Positions 17,896 to 28,723 of a stretch of 64,000 nt of DNA are shown here, one piece after another; the stretch's first letter is position 1, and each line of letters begins with the position of its first letter. Below the pieces are notes generated by a model. The model was not told the DNA's origin. It did not search any database and saw only the letters and a list, made by a program, of their open reading frames with translations. Source of the DNA: Flavobacteriaceae bacterium (GTDB lineage: Bacteria; Bacteroidota; Bacteroidia; Flavobacteriales; Flavobacteriaceae); contig JAKITQ010000001.1 of NCBI GenBank assembly GCA_021647985.1, positions 62,001-126,000 on the forward strand, in the 5' to 3' direction. The position numbers and the translations under genes are program-made.

Positions 17896-20136
17896 ATGAT
17901 AAAATTGACTACACAAAAGAAAATAAATATAGTGTGCATGCTATTTTTTGCCTTGAGCAATTTTTTTATCCATGCAAATAGAATAAATCCCAATCCAAAA
18001 AAAATAAATATATATTGGGATAACTCTTTGTCTATGCAAAATAAAGATTTAGAAAAGGAGATAGCTTTTTTAGATAATTATTTGGTAAATATTAAAGAAG
18101 TCGAAATAAATTTAATCGTATTTAGTAATACAATTAGTTTAGAAAAAAAATATCAAATAAATAATGCAAATTGGGCAGATTTAAAAGAAATATTACAGGG
18201 TATTACCTATGATGGTATGGCCTTATATGAAAATATTGGCAATGCTAATTCTGCAGATATAAATTTATTATTTACTGACGGGTTTGCGGTAATTGATAAA
18301 CTAAATCTGGAATCGGCAAAACCAACTTACATAATAAGTAGTAGCAAAAATGCCATGGTAAATTTGTTAAAAAGACAAAGTAATATTTCTAATGCGAATT
18401 ATATTAATTTGTTAGAAAACAATATAAAAGAAGCACTTTTGCTATTTGATTTTGAGCCTAATAAAATTTTATTGGTTGATGATTTGCAAATATTTGACGA
18501 TAAGCAATTAGAAAACAATACCATTCAAGGAATTGTTTACAGTAAAGATGGAGTTTTGATTGGGGCGGAAATTAAAGTTAAAGGTAAATCAACTGCTACT
18601 ACTACCAATGAAAATGGAAAGTTTTTAATTCATGCCAATAAGGGAGATGTTTTAGAAATCAAATATTTAGGTATGGAAACTAGAGATTTACTGATTGTAA
18701 AACTAAAGTTCTATGATGTATTGTTATTAGATGGAAATAGTGAATTGGATGAAATAATTCTTGAAGGAGCGTATAAAGATCCAACAGTAAATACAGGTTA
18801 TGGTAAAAAGGATAAAGAAAAGATAGGGTATGCGGTACAATCTGTTAGTGGTGAAGATTTGTCTTTAGCGAGACCGGATAATATAGCATTGCAAGGTAAA
18901 TTCTCGGGAGTAAATGCATATGGACAAAATGATGATATAAGCCAAATGGTTTTAAGAGGAAATTCACTATTATTAAATATATACCCACTTATTGTTTTGG
19001 ATGGAACACCATTAAGAAGGTCTAATTCGGTAACGGGACAAATCCAGATTTCTAATTTTATTAATCCAGCAAATATAGCCAATATTACTATTTTAAAAGG
19101 TCTTGTTGCTACAAACAGATGGGGTAGTGAAGGGGCTAATGGAGTGATTTTAATAACAACTTTAACCGCTACACATACTAAATCAAAAGATAGCAAGCCA
19201 TTTGACCGGGCATTGGTTAGAGATAATGATTATGAAGAAAATTTATCTGCTGTAAATACTTCCATTCGTGTAAAATATATGGATGAGATAATTAAGGTAG
19301 ACGGAATTGTCAAAAAATATGCTTTTTATTTAAAGAATAGAACTGGTTATAAAGATGACTTTCAGTACTATATAAATATGTCAAACTATTTTTTACAATT
19401 GGGTTATAAAGACTTGTCAACGAAAGTGCTAACTAATATTTTAGAAAAAAATATAGGTGACCTTAATAATTTAAGGTTTGTGGCTTTAAAGGCTGAAGAG
19501 AATAAAGATTTTGAATTGGTTGAGAAAATATATTTAAAAATTGCTGAGCTAAAACCATTAGAACCACAAAGTTACAGAGATTTGGCATTGATTTATACAA
19601 TAAATGGCAAGTACAATAAGGCTTTAAATATCTATTTGAATATTAAGCAAGATAAGTTTGTAGGCGTGAATTTTTCAGGGTTAATGAAAAATATCAATAA
19701 TGAAATGCGGCATTTAATATTAAATCAAAAAAGTGAATTAACGCTTACAGGCGTGCCAAAAGCATACTACAATTATGTACAATACGATGCCAGAATTGTT
19801 TTTGAATGGAATGATAGAGATGCAGATTTCGAGTTTCAATTTGTAAACCCTAAAAAGAAATTCTTTATTTGGTCACATACCAAAGATAAAAATGCCTCTC
19901 GAATTATTAGAGAAAATAATCAAGGGTTTAATGCAGAAGAATTTTTATTAACAGGGGTTGGTAAAGGGGAATGGATCATTAATATTGAAAGTAATATTAA
20001 AAGTAATAACGAGCCAGTTGCGGTAAAATATACAGTATTTAAAAATTTTGGTAAGGCAAATGAAACTATAGAATCCAAATTATTACTATTGAATAACATA
20101 TCTGGAAAATATACTATTGGCAGAATAAAAATTTAA
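17896..20136 (+). CDS. VWA-like / carboxypeptidase-reg / TonB-plug / TPR / YfaP-like secreted protein
   Basis: The 746-residue exported protein has an unusual order of parts. A signal peptide (to about 27) is followed by a von Willebrand A-like domain (about 35-150) with a DNSLS metal-site motif and LLFTDG strand. A CarboxypepD_reg-like domain follows (about 210-275, IQGIVYSKDGVLIGAEIKV). Next is a SusC-type plug (about 300-410) ending in the typical GSEGANGVILITT. TPR-like helices cover about 480-600. The C-terminal domain (VFEWNDRDADFEFQFVNP, then GKGEWIINI) resembles DUF2135/YfaP. No beta-barrel follows the plug, so it cannot itself be a transporter. It starts 1 bp after menE, so may be co-transcribed. 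Function unknown. Confidence 0.7.
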   Translation: MIKLTTQKKINIVCMLFFALSNFFIHANRINPNPKKINIYWDNSLSMQNKDLEKEIAFLDNYLVNIKEVEINLIVFSNTISLEKKYQINNANWADLKEILQGITYDGMALYENIGNANSADINLLFTDGFAVIDKLNLESAKPTYIISSSKNAMVNLLKRQSNISNANYINLLENNIKEALLLFDFEPNKILLVDDLQIFDDKQLENNTIQGIVYSKDGVLIGAEIKVKGKSTATTTNENGKFLIHANKGDVLEIKYLGMETRDLLIVKLKFYDVLLLDGNSELDEIILEGAYKDPTVNTGYGKKDKEKIGYAVQSVSGEDLSLARPDNIALQGKFSGVNAYGQNDDISQMVLRGNSLLLNIYPLIVLDGTPLRRSNSVTGQIQISNFINPANIANITILKGLVATNRWGSEGANGVILITTLTATHTKSKDSKPFDRALVRDNDYEENLSAVNTSIRVKYMDEIIKVDGIVKKYAFYLKNRTGYKDDFQYYINMSNYFLQLGYKDLSTKVLTNILEKNIGDLNNLRFVALKAEENKDFELVEKIYLKIAELKPLEPQSYRDLALIYTINGKYNKALNIYLNIKQDKFVGVNFSGLMKNINNEMRHLILNQKSELTLTGVPKAYYNYVQYDARIVFEWNDRDADFEFQFVNPKKKFFIWSHTKDKNASRIIRENNQGFNAEEFLLTGVGKGEWIINIESNIKSNNEPVAVKYTVFKNFGKANETIESKLLLLNNISGKYTIGRIKI

Positions 20137-20639
20137 ACTTTATTAAACTAAACTGTGTGCGAGTTTTACTATATGATTCTTTAATATAAATTTTTTTATT
20201 GCTCCACTAGCTTTGCTTAAAATCATTCTCATACTTTTTGCCATAATTCAAATATACATTTATGGACTCAATTAATTCGCCTCAACAATAAAAGACATTC
20301 CAATAATTGCTGTTATAATTAGAACTTAGGTTAATATAAACTATGTTTATAATCAAGTTGGGCTAGGAGCTAAAAAATTAGGGGGAAACCACAAGCGAAA
20401 TTAAATTTTAATACAGCCTTATTTTTTCAATAAAACCAAAAATAAATCCTGTTTATTAGGGATAATTCAGGAAATTAACTAAGTTTGAAAAATCTTTAAG
20501 ATGGGAGTGAATTATTTTAAATAATAGTGTCATTAGTTAATAATGGTTGCCTTATTGAAAAATGGATCAGCTTGTTGAATTATAAAAGGTTACAATTAAG
20601 TTGTCTTTTTCACTTTCATATAAACCGTATTTTTATATC
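20137..20639. other. 503-bp intergenic region, no gene recognised
   Basis: No convincing ORF exists on either strand. Minus-strand fragments around 20200-20290 give short protein-like text, but it is interrupted by stops and too short to identify. The region must contain the promoter of the VCBS gene. I see no strong hairpin. Confidence 0.4.
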
Positions 20640-23600
20640 ATGAAAAATATCTTTCTCATAGTCGCATTTTTAGTAATAGTAATTTCTTGTCAAAAAAAAC
20701 AATCAGAAAGTAAGATTGATACGAAAGTAAAACAGTTTACAAAAATTGTTTCAACTAAATCTAACATCGATTTTAAAAATTCGGTAACTGAAAATAAGTA
20801 TTTTAATTTCTTAAATTACCCATATATATATAATGGTGGAGGTGTTGCTGTTGGCGATATCAATAATGATGGATTGGTAGATATTTATTTTTCGTCTAAC
20901 CAACATGCTAATAAACTCTATTTAAATAATGGAGATTTTGTTTTTGATGATATCACTGAAGCTGCAAAAGTAAAAGATGACAAAGGTTGGACTACTGGAG
21001 TTTCTATGATTGATATTAACAATGATGGATGGTTGGATATTTATATTTGTAAATCAGGCGCTTTAGAGGATATTGAACTTAGGAAAAACAAACTTTTTAT
21101 CAATCAAAAAGACAATACTTTTAAAGAATCCGCAAAAGAATATGGATTAGATTTTTATGGATTTTCTGTTCAAGCATATTTTTTTGATATGGATAATGAT
21201 GGTGATTTAGATATGTATTTGGTGGAGCACCTTGTTGATTTTAGACAAAGTGTAAAAATAGATTTAGGAAAAGATAAAAAATATGACTACGATGGTTCAG
21301 ATCAATTATTTAGAAATGATGATGGCAAGTTTACCAATGTTACGAATGTATCGGGTATTGTAAACAAAGCATGGGGCTTGAGTGCTTCAATCGGAGATTT
21401 TAACAACGATGGTTGGATGGATGTTTTTGTGGCGAATGATTTTTATCAAGGAGATAATTTATATATAAACAATCAAAACGGAACATTTACCGATGAAATT
21501 TTAACGCGATTCAATCATATTTCTAATAACAGTATGGGTTCTGATTTTGCCGATATCAACAATGATTTACATCCAGATTTGATAGTGTTAGATATGCTGG
21601 CAGAGGATCATATTAGAGGTAAAACGAACATGGCATCTATGAATACCAAAAGTTTTAATATGATAGTAAATTCTGGATATCATCATCAATATATGGCCAA
21701 TGTGCTGCAATTAAATAATGGTAACGGAAGTTATAGTGAAATTAGCTTTTTAGCTGGAATAGCAAAGACGGATTGGTCTTGGGCCCCGCTAATTGCCGAT
21801 TTTGATAACGATGGTTTTAAGGATGTATTTGTAACTAACGGAATTGAAAAAGATATTTCTAATCAAGATTTTAAAGCTCAAATGCGACAGAATGTAATGC
21901 GTCGTAAAAAGGTGAGTCTTAAAAAAGCCATAGCGATGATGCCTTCTGAAAAATTACAGAATTATATTTTTAAAAACAATGGTGATTTAACATTTAGTAA
22001 TAATTCAAATGCTTGGGGAATTACAGAAAAAATTAATTCTAACGGAGCTTCCTATGCCGATTTAGATAACGATGGAGATTTGGATTTGATCCTCAATAAT
22101 ATGGAGGATGAGGCAAGTGTGTATCAAAACAATGCTACCCAAAATTATATTCAGATACAATTAAAAGGGTCTGATAAAAATCTCTTAGGAATTGGTGCTA
22201 AAGTGGTGGTGCAAACCAAAGATATTAGTCAGTTACAAGAAGTATATTTATCACGTGGATATCAATCTTCGATAGATCCTAAATTGACTTTTGGTATTGG
22301 AAAAGATCAAATCATAGAATCTATAAAGGTTGTATGGCGGAACAATAAATTTTCTGAATTGAATAATATTGTGGTTAATCAGTTATTAGAGATTGATTAT
22401 AAAAATTCAAAAGAGATTATCACGAAAAAAAAGAAAATAAAGCCATATCTCGAAAAAGTAAGTCCTATAGATTTGGAAATAACTTATAAACATGAGGAAA
22501 ATGTTTTTGATGATTTTAAAAAACAAATTCTATTGCCGCATTCCCAATCTACAAATGGCCCATTTATAGCTTCTGCTGATATAAATAAAGATGGCTTAAC
22601 AGATTTTTTTGTTGGAGGAGCTCTTGGTCAGGCAGGAGAATTATATCTCCAAAAAGAAAATGGGAAATTTCAAAAACAATTTTTCGATACTTTTAATAAA
22701 GATAAGGCATTTGAAGATTTAGGTGTTCTATTTTTTGATAGTGATGGTGATGGCGATCAAGATTTGTATGTGGTAAGCGGTGGTGCAGAACGCCCTTATC
22801 AAAGCAAAATGTACCAAGATAGATTGTATTTAAACGATGGGAAAGGAAATTTTAAAAGAGATTTAAATGCTTTACCAGAAATGTTGACAAGTGGTCAAGT
22901 GGTCATTGCCAATGATGTAGATAACGATGGCGATTTAGACCTTTTTGTTGGAGGAAGAGTGATACCTGATAAATACCCGTATTCTCCAAAGTCTTATTTG
23001 TTAATCAATGAAAATGGAGTCTTTAAAAATAAAACCAAAGAGTTTGCCAAACAATTTGAAAAAATGGGGCTCATTACGGATGCTATATTTTCGGATTATG
23101 ACAATGACGGTGATGAAGATCTAATTGCTGTAGGCGAATGGACAAAAATTCAGGTTTATGAAAATAATCAAGGTAATTTTCGGAAAAAAGAACTCCCAGA
23201 TTTGAATAAAACATCTGGTTTATGGTTTTCAATTGAGCAAAAAGATATGGATGGTGATGGTGATATGGATTATTTTGTTGGTAATTTAGGATTAAATTCT
23301 AAGTTTAAAGCAAAACCAGATAAACCATTTCAAATATTCTGTGATGATTTTGATAAAAATGGAACTTATGATATTATATTAACGAATAATTATAAAGGTA
23401 AATTGGTGCCTTTGAGAGGAAAAGAATGTACATCGCAGCAAATACCCGCTATCAATAATAAATTTAAAACATTTAATGATTTTGCTAAAGCGGATATGAA
23501 TACAATATTTGGTGAACAAAATTTGAAGAATGCCTTACATTTATCTGCAAATATTTTTTACAGTATTTATCTAGAAAATAAAGGAGGAGGCGAATTCAAT

Positions 23601-23915
23601 ATAGTAAAATTACCCAATGCGCTACAGATATCTCCAATAATGGATTTCGATTTTCTAGATATGAACCAAGACGGCATTGATGAAATAATAGCTATTGGTA
23701 ACATGTATAATACAGAAGTTGAAACTGTGCGATACGATGCTTCTTATGGAAATGTATTGCAATTTAATCAAGGTAAATTTAACGTGCTACCTTATACAGA
23801 AACCGGTTTTAGTATAAAAGGTGATGCCAAAAACTTACATATAATCGAGAATCCTTTAAAAAATAAAATTCTACTTATATCAAGGAATAATCAAAGTGTC
23901 TTGATTTTTAATTAA
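20640..23915 (+). CDS. VCBS/FG-GAP repeat lipoprotein with ASPIC/UnbV domain
   Basis: I start at the ATG at 20640 (MKNIFLIVAFLVIVISCQ), which gives a lipoprotein signal with the cysteine at residue 17. The ORF-track start adds 13 residues before the signal. The 1091-residue mature chain carries many FG-GAP/VCBS calcium-binding blade motifs of the form D-N/D-G-D-D/N-D, for example DINNDGWLDIYI, DMDNDGDLDMYLVE, DLDNDGDLDLIL and DVDNDGDLDLFVGG. A UnbV/ASPIC segment lies in the middle (about 530-600, IGAKVVVQTKDIS and SIKVVWRNNKF). These make a surface beta-propeller, usually encoded near SusCD-like systems in Bacteroidota, thought to bind glycans or proteins. No SusCD pair is adjacent here. Confidence 0.85.
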   Translation: MKNIFLIVAFLVIVISCQKKQSESKIDTKVKQFTKIVSTKSNIDFKNSVTENKYFNFLNYPYIYNGGGVAVGDINNDGLVDIYFSSNQHANKLYLNNGDFVFDDITEAAKVKDDKGWTTGVSMIDINNDGWLDIYICKSGALEDIELRKNKLFINQKDNTFKESAKEYGLDFYGFSVQAYFFDMDNDGDLDMYLVEHLVDFRQSVKIDLGKDKKYDYDGSDQLFRNDDGKFTNVTNVSGIVNKAWGLSASIGDFNNDGWMDVFVANDFYQGDNLYINNQNGTFTDEILTRFNHISNNSMGSDFADINNDLHPDLIVLDMLAEDHIRGKTNMASMNTKSFNMIVNSGYHHQYMANVLQLNNGNGSYSEISFLAGIAKTDWSWAPLIADFDNDGFKDVFVTNGIEKDISNQDFKAQMRQNVMRRKKVSLKKAIAMMPSEKLQNYIFKNNGDLTFSNNSNAWGITEKINSNGASYADLDNDGDLDLILNNMEDEASVYQNNATQNYIQIQLKGSDKNLLGIGAKVVVQTKDISQLQEVYLSRGYQSSIDPKLTFGIGKDQIIESIKVVWRNNKFSELNNIVVNQLLEIDYKNSKEIITKKKKIKPYLEKVSPIDLEITYKHEENVFDDFKKQILLPHSQSTNGPFIASADINKDGLTDFFVGGALGQAGELYLQKENGKFQKQFFDTFNKDKAFEDLGVLFFDSDGDGDQDLYVVSGGAERPYQSKMYQDRLYLNDGKGNFKRDLNALPEMLTSGQVVIANDVDNDGDLDLFVGGRVIPDKYPYSPKSYLLINENGVFKNKTKEFAKQFEKMGLITDAIFSDYDNDGDEDLIAVGEWTKIQVYENNQGNFRKKELPDLNKTSGLWFSIEQKDMDGDGDMDYFVGNLGLNSKFKAKPDKPFQIFCDDFDKNGTYDIILTNNYKGKLVPLRGKECTSQQIPAINNKFKTFNDFAKADMNTIFGEQNLKNALHLSANIFYSIYLENKGGGEFNIVKLPNALQISPIMDFDFLDMNQDGIDEIIAIGNMYNTEVETVRYDASYGNVLQFNQGKFNVLPYTETGFSIKGDAKNLHIIENPLKNKILLISRNNQSVLIFN

Positions 23916-24062
23916 AATCATTTGGCGATAAAATATGATTTTCAACTTTATAAATATTGGTAATGGTGCCAAAAACAGTTGGTATTTTTCTCAATAATAT
24001 ATTATACAAATCAAGTCGTTTAAAGGTTTTTTATGCCTTTGATCAATTTTTTTATTTCACCT

Positions 24063-24089
24063 TAAAAAACCACCTGCTTTGCAGGTGGT
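24063..24089 (-). terminator. Rho-independent terminator of clpB
   Basis: ACCACCTGC-TTT-GCAGGTGGT is a perfect 9-bp GC-rich stem. On the minus strand it is followed by TTTTTT, 30 bp after the clpB stop. It also stops read-through between the convergent VCBS gene and clpB. Confidence 0.85.
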
Positions 24090-24118
24090 CATGTTCTGAC
24101 GGCTTCACCTGAATTTCA

Positions 24119-26707
24119 CTACTTATTTCTAAATACCAGTTGGTCATCAAAAGCATCTAGTAAAATATGACTTTTAGCCGTAATTTTACCAGCAAGAATT
24201 TCTTTAGATAACTCATTCAACACTTCTCTTTGAATAACTCTTTTAATAGGTCTGGCTCCAAATTGTGGGTTGTAACCTTTATCAGATAAGCTTTTTATAG
24301 CTTCCTCTGTAGCCGAAAAAACGATATGCTTTTCTTTTAGCATTTTAGTCAACCCTTGCAATTGCAATTTTACAATTTGAGAAACTTCTTCTCTGTTTAA
24401 AGGAGTAAACATGATTATTTCATCAATACGATTTAAAAATTCTGGACGAATTGTTTTTCGCAGTAATTCCATAACACCTTCTTTGGTATTTTTAATAACA
24501 TCATCACGATTATCCATATCTATATTTTCAAAATTCTCCTGAATAATATGGGCACCCATATTAGAGGTCATTATTATAATCGCATTTCTAAAATCTGCAA
24601 CCCTACCTTTATTATCCGTTAATCTTCCTTCGTCTAAAACTTGCAATAAAATATTAAAAGTATCGGGATGCGCCTTTTCTATTTCATCCAATAAAATTAC
24701 GGAATAAGGTTTTCTTCTAACCGCTTCTGTTAATTGACCGCCTTCTTCATAACCTACATAGCCTGGAGGTGCTCCAATTAATCTACTTACCGCATGTCTT
24801 TCTTGATATTCACTCATATCAATTCTAGTCATGGCATTTTCATCATCAAATAAATAATCAGCTAATGCTTTAGCGAGTTCGGTTTTGCCAACACCAGTTG
24901 TTCCCAAAAATAAGAAGGAGCCAATAGGTTTTTTATCATCTTGTAACCCTGCTCTAGATCTCCTAACTGCGTCAGAAACAGCTTCTATTGCCTCTTCCTG
25001 GCCAACAACTCGTTTGTGCAATTCATCTTCTAATTGCAATAATTTAACACGATCACTTTGTAACATTTTTTGTACAGGTATACCTGTCCATTTTGCTACA
25101 ACCTCTGCAATATCTTCGCTAGTAACTTCTTCTTTGATCAAAGAATTCTCTTGATTTTTTTCTAATTCAATTTGAAACTGTTCTAATTTTTCTTCAGCAT
25201 CTTTGATTTTTCCGTATCTTAATTCAGCTACAAGTCCGTAATCACCATCTCTCTCGGCTCTTTCGGCATCGAGTTTGAATTTTTCAATACTTTCCTTAAC
25301 GGATTGCACTTGGTCTACAGCTTCTTTTTCACTAGTCCATTTGGCATTTATTTCATTCCTTTTTTCTTTTATATTAGCCAATTCTTCATGTAGACTTTTC
25401 AATTTATTTTTATCATTTTCTCGCTTAATCGCTTCAATTTCAATTTCTAGCTGCATAATTTTACGGTCTAAAACATCTAGCTCTTCTGGTTTTGAGTTGA
25501 TTTCCATTCGCAATTTTGCCGCAGCTTCATCCATTAAATCAATAGCTTTATCTGGTAAAAACCGATCAGAAATATAGCGTTGAGAAAGTTCAACCGCCGC
25601 AATTATTGCACTGTCTTTAATTTGTACTTTATGGTGTGTTTCGTATTTGTCTTTGATACCACGTAAAATAGAAATAGCGCTTTCTGTATCTGGTTCGTCC
25701 ACTTTAACTTTTTGAAAACGTCGTTCTAAAGCTTTGTCTTTTTCAAAATATTTTTGATATTCATCAAGTGTTGTTGCACCAATTGCTCTTAATTCGCCTC
25801 GAGCTAGGGCGGGCTTTAATATATTTGCCGCATCCATAGCTCCTTGTCCGCCTCCTGCACCTACAAGTGTATGTATTTCATCAATAAACAATACAATTTC
25901 TCCTTCTGATGCAATTACTTCTTTAACTACCGATTTTAATCGTTCTTCAAACTCACCTTTGTATTTTGCACCTGCAATTAATGCACCCATATCCAAAGAG
26001 TAAATGGTAATATTTTGTAGATTTTCGGGTATATCTCCTTTAACAATTCTGTGTGCTAATCCTTCTGCAATAGCAGTTTTACCCGTACCGGGTTCACCAA
26101 TTAATATTGGATTATTTTTGGTACGACGAGACAATATTTGTAAGATTCTTCTAATTTCTTCATCTCGTCCAATTACAGGATCTAATTTTCCATCATTGGC
26201 AAGTTGATTTAAGTTTTTGGCAAATTTATTTAAGGAATTATAAGTTTCTTCTGCACTTTGTGAAGTAACTTTATTTCCTTTTCGCAATTCTTCAATGGTA
26301 TTCAATAGATCTTTTTCATTGATTCCGTTGTCTTTTAAAAGTTGTGTAGTTGCTCCTTTTGAGTTTAAAATGGCTAATATTAAATGCTCTAAAGAAACAT
26401 ATTCATCTTTCATTTTTTTAGCAACATTACTTGCATCGATAAGCATTTTATTTGCATTTTTAGAAAGCATTAAATCACCTCCATCAACTTTAGGAAAGCT
26501 TTTTATAATACTTTCTAAGGTTTGTTTGAATAAGTCGATATTAACACCAAGTTTATTAAGAATAAAAGGTGTTACGTTTTCATCAATTTCAAATACACCT
26601 TTTAAGATATGTGCATTTTCAATTTGTTGTTGACCAAAGCCTTGTGCAATTTGCTGCGCTTTTTGTACTGCTTCTTGGGATTTTATAGTGAAATTATTAA
26701 AATTCAT
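24119..26707 (-). CDS. clpB: ATP-dependent disaggregase ClpB
   Basis: The 862-residue AAA+ chaperone resolubilises aggregated proteins together with DnaK. The Clp N-terminal domain covers about 1-145. The first nucleotide-binding domain has Walker A GEPGTGKT (near 205) and Walker [10 protein letters not shown]. The long coiled-coil middle domain (about 400-525) separates ClpB from ClpA/ClpC. The second domain has Walker A GTTGVGKT (near 603), [21 protein letters not shown] and [12 protein letters not shown]-type sensor 2 residues ([12 protein letters not shown]). Length and all motifs are complete. It is monocistronic with a strong terminator. An 11-bp inverted repeat lies about 70-110 bp upstream of its start. 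Confidence 0.97.
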   Translation of the reverse strand: MNFNNFTIKSQEAVQKAQQIAQGFGQQQIENAHILKGVFEIDENVTPFILNKLGVNIDLFKQTLESIIKSFPKVDGGDLMLSKNANKMLIDASNVAKKMKDEYVSLEHLILAILNSKGATTQLLKDNGINEKDLLNTIEELRKGNKVTSQSAEETYNSLNKFAKNLNQLANDGKLDPVIGRDEEIRRILQILSRRTKNNPILIGEPGTGKTAIAEGLAHRIVKGDIPENLQNITIYSLDMGALIAGAKYKGEFEERLKSVVKEVIASEGEIVLFIDEIHTLVGAGGGQGAMDAANILKPALARGELRAIGATTLDEYQKYFEKDKALERRFQKVKVDEPDTESAISILRGIKDKYETHHKVQIKDSAIIAAVELSQRYISDRFLPDKAIDLMDEAAAKLRMEINSKPEELDVLDRKIMQLEIEIEAIKRENDKNKLKSLHEELANIKEKRNEINAKWTSEKEAVDQVQSVKESIEKFKLDAERAERDGDYGLVAELRYGKIKDAEEKLEQFQIELEKNQENSLIKEEVTSEDIAEVVAKWTGIPVQKMLQSDRVKLLQLEDELHKRVVGQEEAIEAVSDAVRRSRAGLQDDKKPIGSFLFLGTTGVGKTELAKALADYLFDDENAMTRIDMSEYQERHAVSRLIGAPPGYVGYEEGGQLTEAVRRKPYSVILLDEIEKAHPDTFNILLQVLDEGRLTDNKGRVADFRNAIIIMTSNMGAHIIQENFENIDMDNRDDVIKNTKEGVMELLRKTIRPEFLNRIDEIIMFTPLNREEVSQIVKLQLQGLTKMLKEKHIVFSATEEAIKSLSDKGYNPQFGARPIKRVIQREVLNELSKEILAGKITAKSHILLDAFDDQLVFRNK

Positions 26708-26777
26708 AATTCTTATTTTTAAAGTTCAAATTATGAATATCAAAATGTATTCCAATGGTAAGATCACAAAAAAATAT

Positions 26778-26819
26778 GTCAAAAAGTCTGTTATTTAAGG
26801 CATTAGCTGACTTTTTGAC
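26778..26819. repeat. 11-bp inverted repeat upstream of clpB
   Basis: GTCAAAAAGTC at 26778-26788 and GACTTTTTGAC at 26809-26819 are perfect inverted copies separated by 20 bp. The element lies between the DUF3817 gene end (26855) and the clpB start (26707). It could terminate the DUF3817 transcript or be a binding site in the clpB promoter. Confidence 0.4.
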
Positions 26820-26854
26820 GGATTAACAGATTAGATTTGGAAATATTTTACTGA

Positions 26855-27136
26855 TTATTTAACTTTTACAAAGTATTTCTTATCTGCATAAAAAGTTCCG
26901 AAAGGAATAACAGATGCCAATAGAATTATTATAAAGGCTTTATTTTTCCATTGGTATTCAGGTCTAATGAAAAATGCTAGTAGTACATAGGCTATAAAAA
27001 AGACACCATGTGGCATGCCCAAGGATTTAACTAAAATGTCATTATTACCAAAATATTTTAATGGGACAGCAATAAAAAGCAATAATAAAAATGAAATCCC
27101 TTCCAAATAACTAATAATTCTAAATATATTTTTCAT
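26855..27136 (-). CDS. DUF3817 integral membrane protein
   Basis: The 93-residue protein has three predicted membrane segments: residues 9-28 (LEGISFLLLLFIAVPLKYF), about 42-60 (HGVFFIAYVLLAFF) and 68-84. The N-terminal RIISYLEGISFLLLL with MPHGVFF is the signature of the DUF3817 family, small inner-membrane proteins of unknown function. It is a single gene between the TlpA-like gene and clpB on the same strand, with separate spacing of about 150 bp on each side. Confidence 0.8.
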   Translation of the reverse strand: MKNIFRIISYLEGISFLLLLFIAVPLKYFGNNDILVKSLGMPHGVFFIAYVLLAFFIRPEYQWKNKAFIIILLASVIPFGTFYADKKYFVKVK

Positions 27137-27287
27137 TCTAAATATTTGTAAAAATGTTTGTATTTAACATTGTATTTTTTGAAAACAGTTAGCGTGCTTT
27201 TCTGTTTTCAAATTTATAATTTAAATCTTTGATTAATAATAAAGTCTTAATTCGTAATTTATAATTCAAAATTAAACGAAGTGTTGT

Positions 27288-28298
27288 TTATAGATCTAAA
27301 CTATTTAAAAGTTTTTTTAAATTAGGGTTTGATGGGCGAGGAGCATTCGCATCATAAATATTGCCTTCTTTATCTATTAAAATAAATCGCGGTATGCCTT
27401 GTATGTTATAAGCTCTTACAAAAGTAGAATTCCAATCTTTGTCGGCCATAATTTGTACACCTTGAAGTTGTTCATCTTTTACCATTTTAAGCCATTTGTC
27501 TTTGTGTTCCATCTTGTCAATAGACATACTTAAAATTACTAGGTCAGTATCTTTGTATTCCTCATCCAATTTCTTTAAAAATGGTATTTCACGTTTGCAA
27601 GGACCACACCAGGTTGCCCATACATCGATATAAACATATTTACCTTTAAAATCATCTAAAGATACATTTTTACCATTGGTATCAGGGTAATTAAATTTTG
27701 GAGAAGGCATTCCTTTTTTAAATGCGGTATAATTTGCATTTTCTTTTTTATAATTAGATTGGTAAAATTCAATTAATTTGATATTATTTTCTTTTTCTAA
27801 TTTGAGTACTTCAGGGTCTACATCATCAAATTCAACCAATAAGTCATCTAATTTTTGACTTACCTCCATCATTCGATTATCGAAAGTATCTTTATCTAAC
27901 TCGAATACTGATTTGTAATTATCTAATTTTTCATTTTTAACAAATTGTAATTTTTTAGTTAAATAATTATTTGTACTGGCTCCTTCACCTTCAAATTGGA
28001 TAGAATTAGGGAAATCATTACTATCAAAATTTAGAATAACATCATAACCATTTCTCAAATAAATAATAGATTGTTTGCTCGCATCATTAAATCCGTGAAA
28101 ACCATCAGTAACTTTTAGTGTGTCTTTAAAAGTTCCATCTTTATTAATTTTTATATCTTTTTTGAATTTTTTACCCATAATGGTAAGTATTTCAGAGTCT
28201 GAATTTGTAATTTTCCCTTGAAAACTCACATAATCTTTAGGTTCGTTTTTACATGAAAACAACACAAACGCAATAATAAGTAATAGAAATTTTTTCAT
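27288..28298 (-). CDS. TlpA-like thiol-disulfide lipoprotein with DUF4369 domain
   Basis: The 336-residue lipoprotein has signal MKKFLLLIIAFVLFSC with Cys16. An N-terminal DUF4369-type beta domain covers about 22-120. It is followed by a helical linker (about 120-195), and then a thioredoxin fold starting at SPKFNYPDTNGKNVSLDDF with active site WATWCGPCKRE (near 229-239). It probably reduces or exchanges disulfides in the periplasm, for example on apocytochromes or outer-membrane proteins. A closely related paralog is the next gene upstream, and the last 110 residues of the two are alike (IQGIPRFILIDKEGNI versus IMGIPRFILIDPEGNI). Confidence 0.88.
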   Translation of the reverse strand: MKKFLLLIIAFVLFSCKNEPKDYVSFQGKITNSDSEILTIMGKKFKKDIKINKDGTFKDTLKVTDGFHGFNDASKQSIIYLRNGYDVILNFDSNDFPNSIQFEGEGASTNNYLTKKLQFVKNEKLDNYKSVFELDKDTFDNRMMEVSQKLDDLLVEFDDVDPEVLKLEKENNIKLIEFYQSNYKKENANYTAFKKGMPSPKFNYPDTNGKNVSLDDFKGKYVYIDVWATWCGPCKREIPFLKKLDEEYKDTDLVILSMSIDKMEHKDKWLKMVKDEQLQGVQIMADKDWNSTFVRAYNIQGIPRFILIDKEGNIYDANAPRPSNPNLKKLLNSLDL

Positions 28299-28672
28299 TA
28301 GATTTTTTTAATTTTGAAATCATGCAAATTTATACTTTTCACATGAATTAATTTAGATGTTTGTGTTAAAACCAGAGTTTGACCTAAGAGTTAATTTGCA
28401 GAAAACAAAAAAAAGATGAGATTTGAAGTGAAAAAATCGAATAATAACCAGTTATATGAAATTTTTTCACGAAAAAGATTGTCTTTTTTTGTTTTCCCAT
28501 CGGATTTGATGAATTTTTTCCAATTTTAGTCAATTTTTTTCAAACTAACCCATTAGTCCTTTTAAAATTTACCTTCAAATTGAATAAAAATTCATTTAAA
28601 CTGCAAACAAATATTAGATCGAAATCAGGTTTAAACAAAGTTAAAAATTAATATATATTCGGTTTGGACGTA
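28299..28672. other. Intergenic region between the two TlpA-like genes
   Basis: No ORF is supported. The stretch is AT-rich and should contain the promoter of the downstream TlpA-like gene. The upstream gene's terminator follows at 28673-28707. Nothing else was recognised. Confidence 0.4.
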
Positions 28673-28707
28673 AAAAAGCCATTTTTATTACTATAAAAAT
28701 GGCTTTT
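28673..28707 (-). terminator. Terminator of the 28724 TlpA-like gene
   Basis: AAAAGCCATTTTTA-TTAC-TATAAAAATGGCTTTT is a long, nearly perfect hairpin starting 17 bp beyond the stop. It is flanked by A/T runs that make it usable in either direction. Confidence 0.75.
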
Positions 28708-28723
28708 AGTTTTTCATTTAACC

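Noticed and set aside
20137-20639. Possible gene remnant on the minus strand
   Set aside because: Only short open stretches broken by stops, with no recognisable motif; not enough for a pseudogene call.
27178-27212. Inverted repeat TTTGAAAACAG-N13-CTGTTTTCAAA between the DUF3817 gene and the TlpA-like gene
   Set aside because: AT-rich arms with a 13-nt loop and no T run; not strong enough to call a terminator or an operator.
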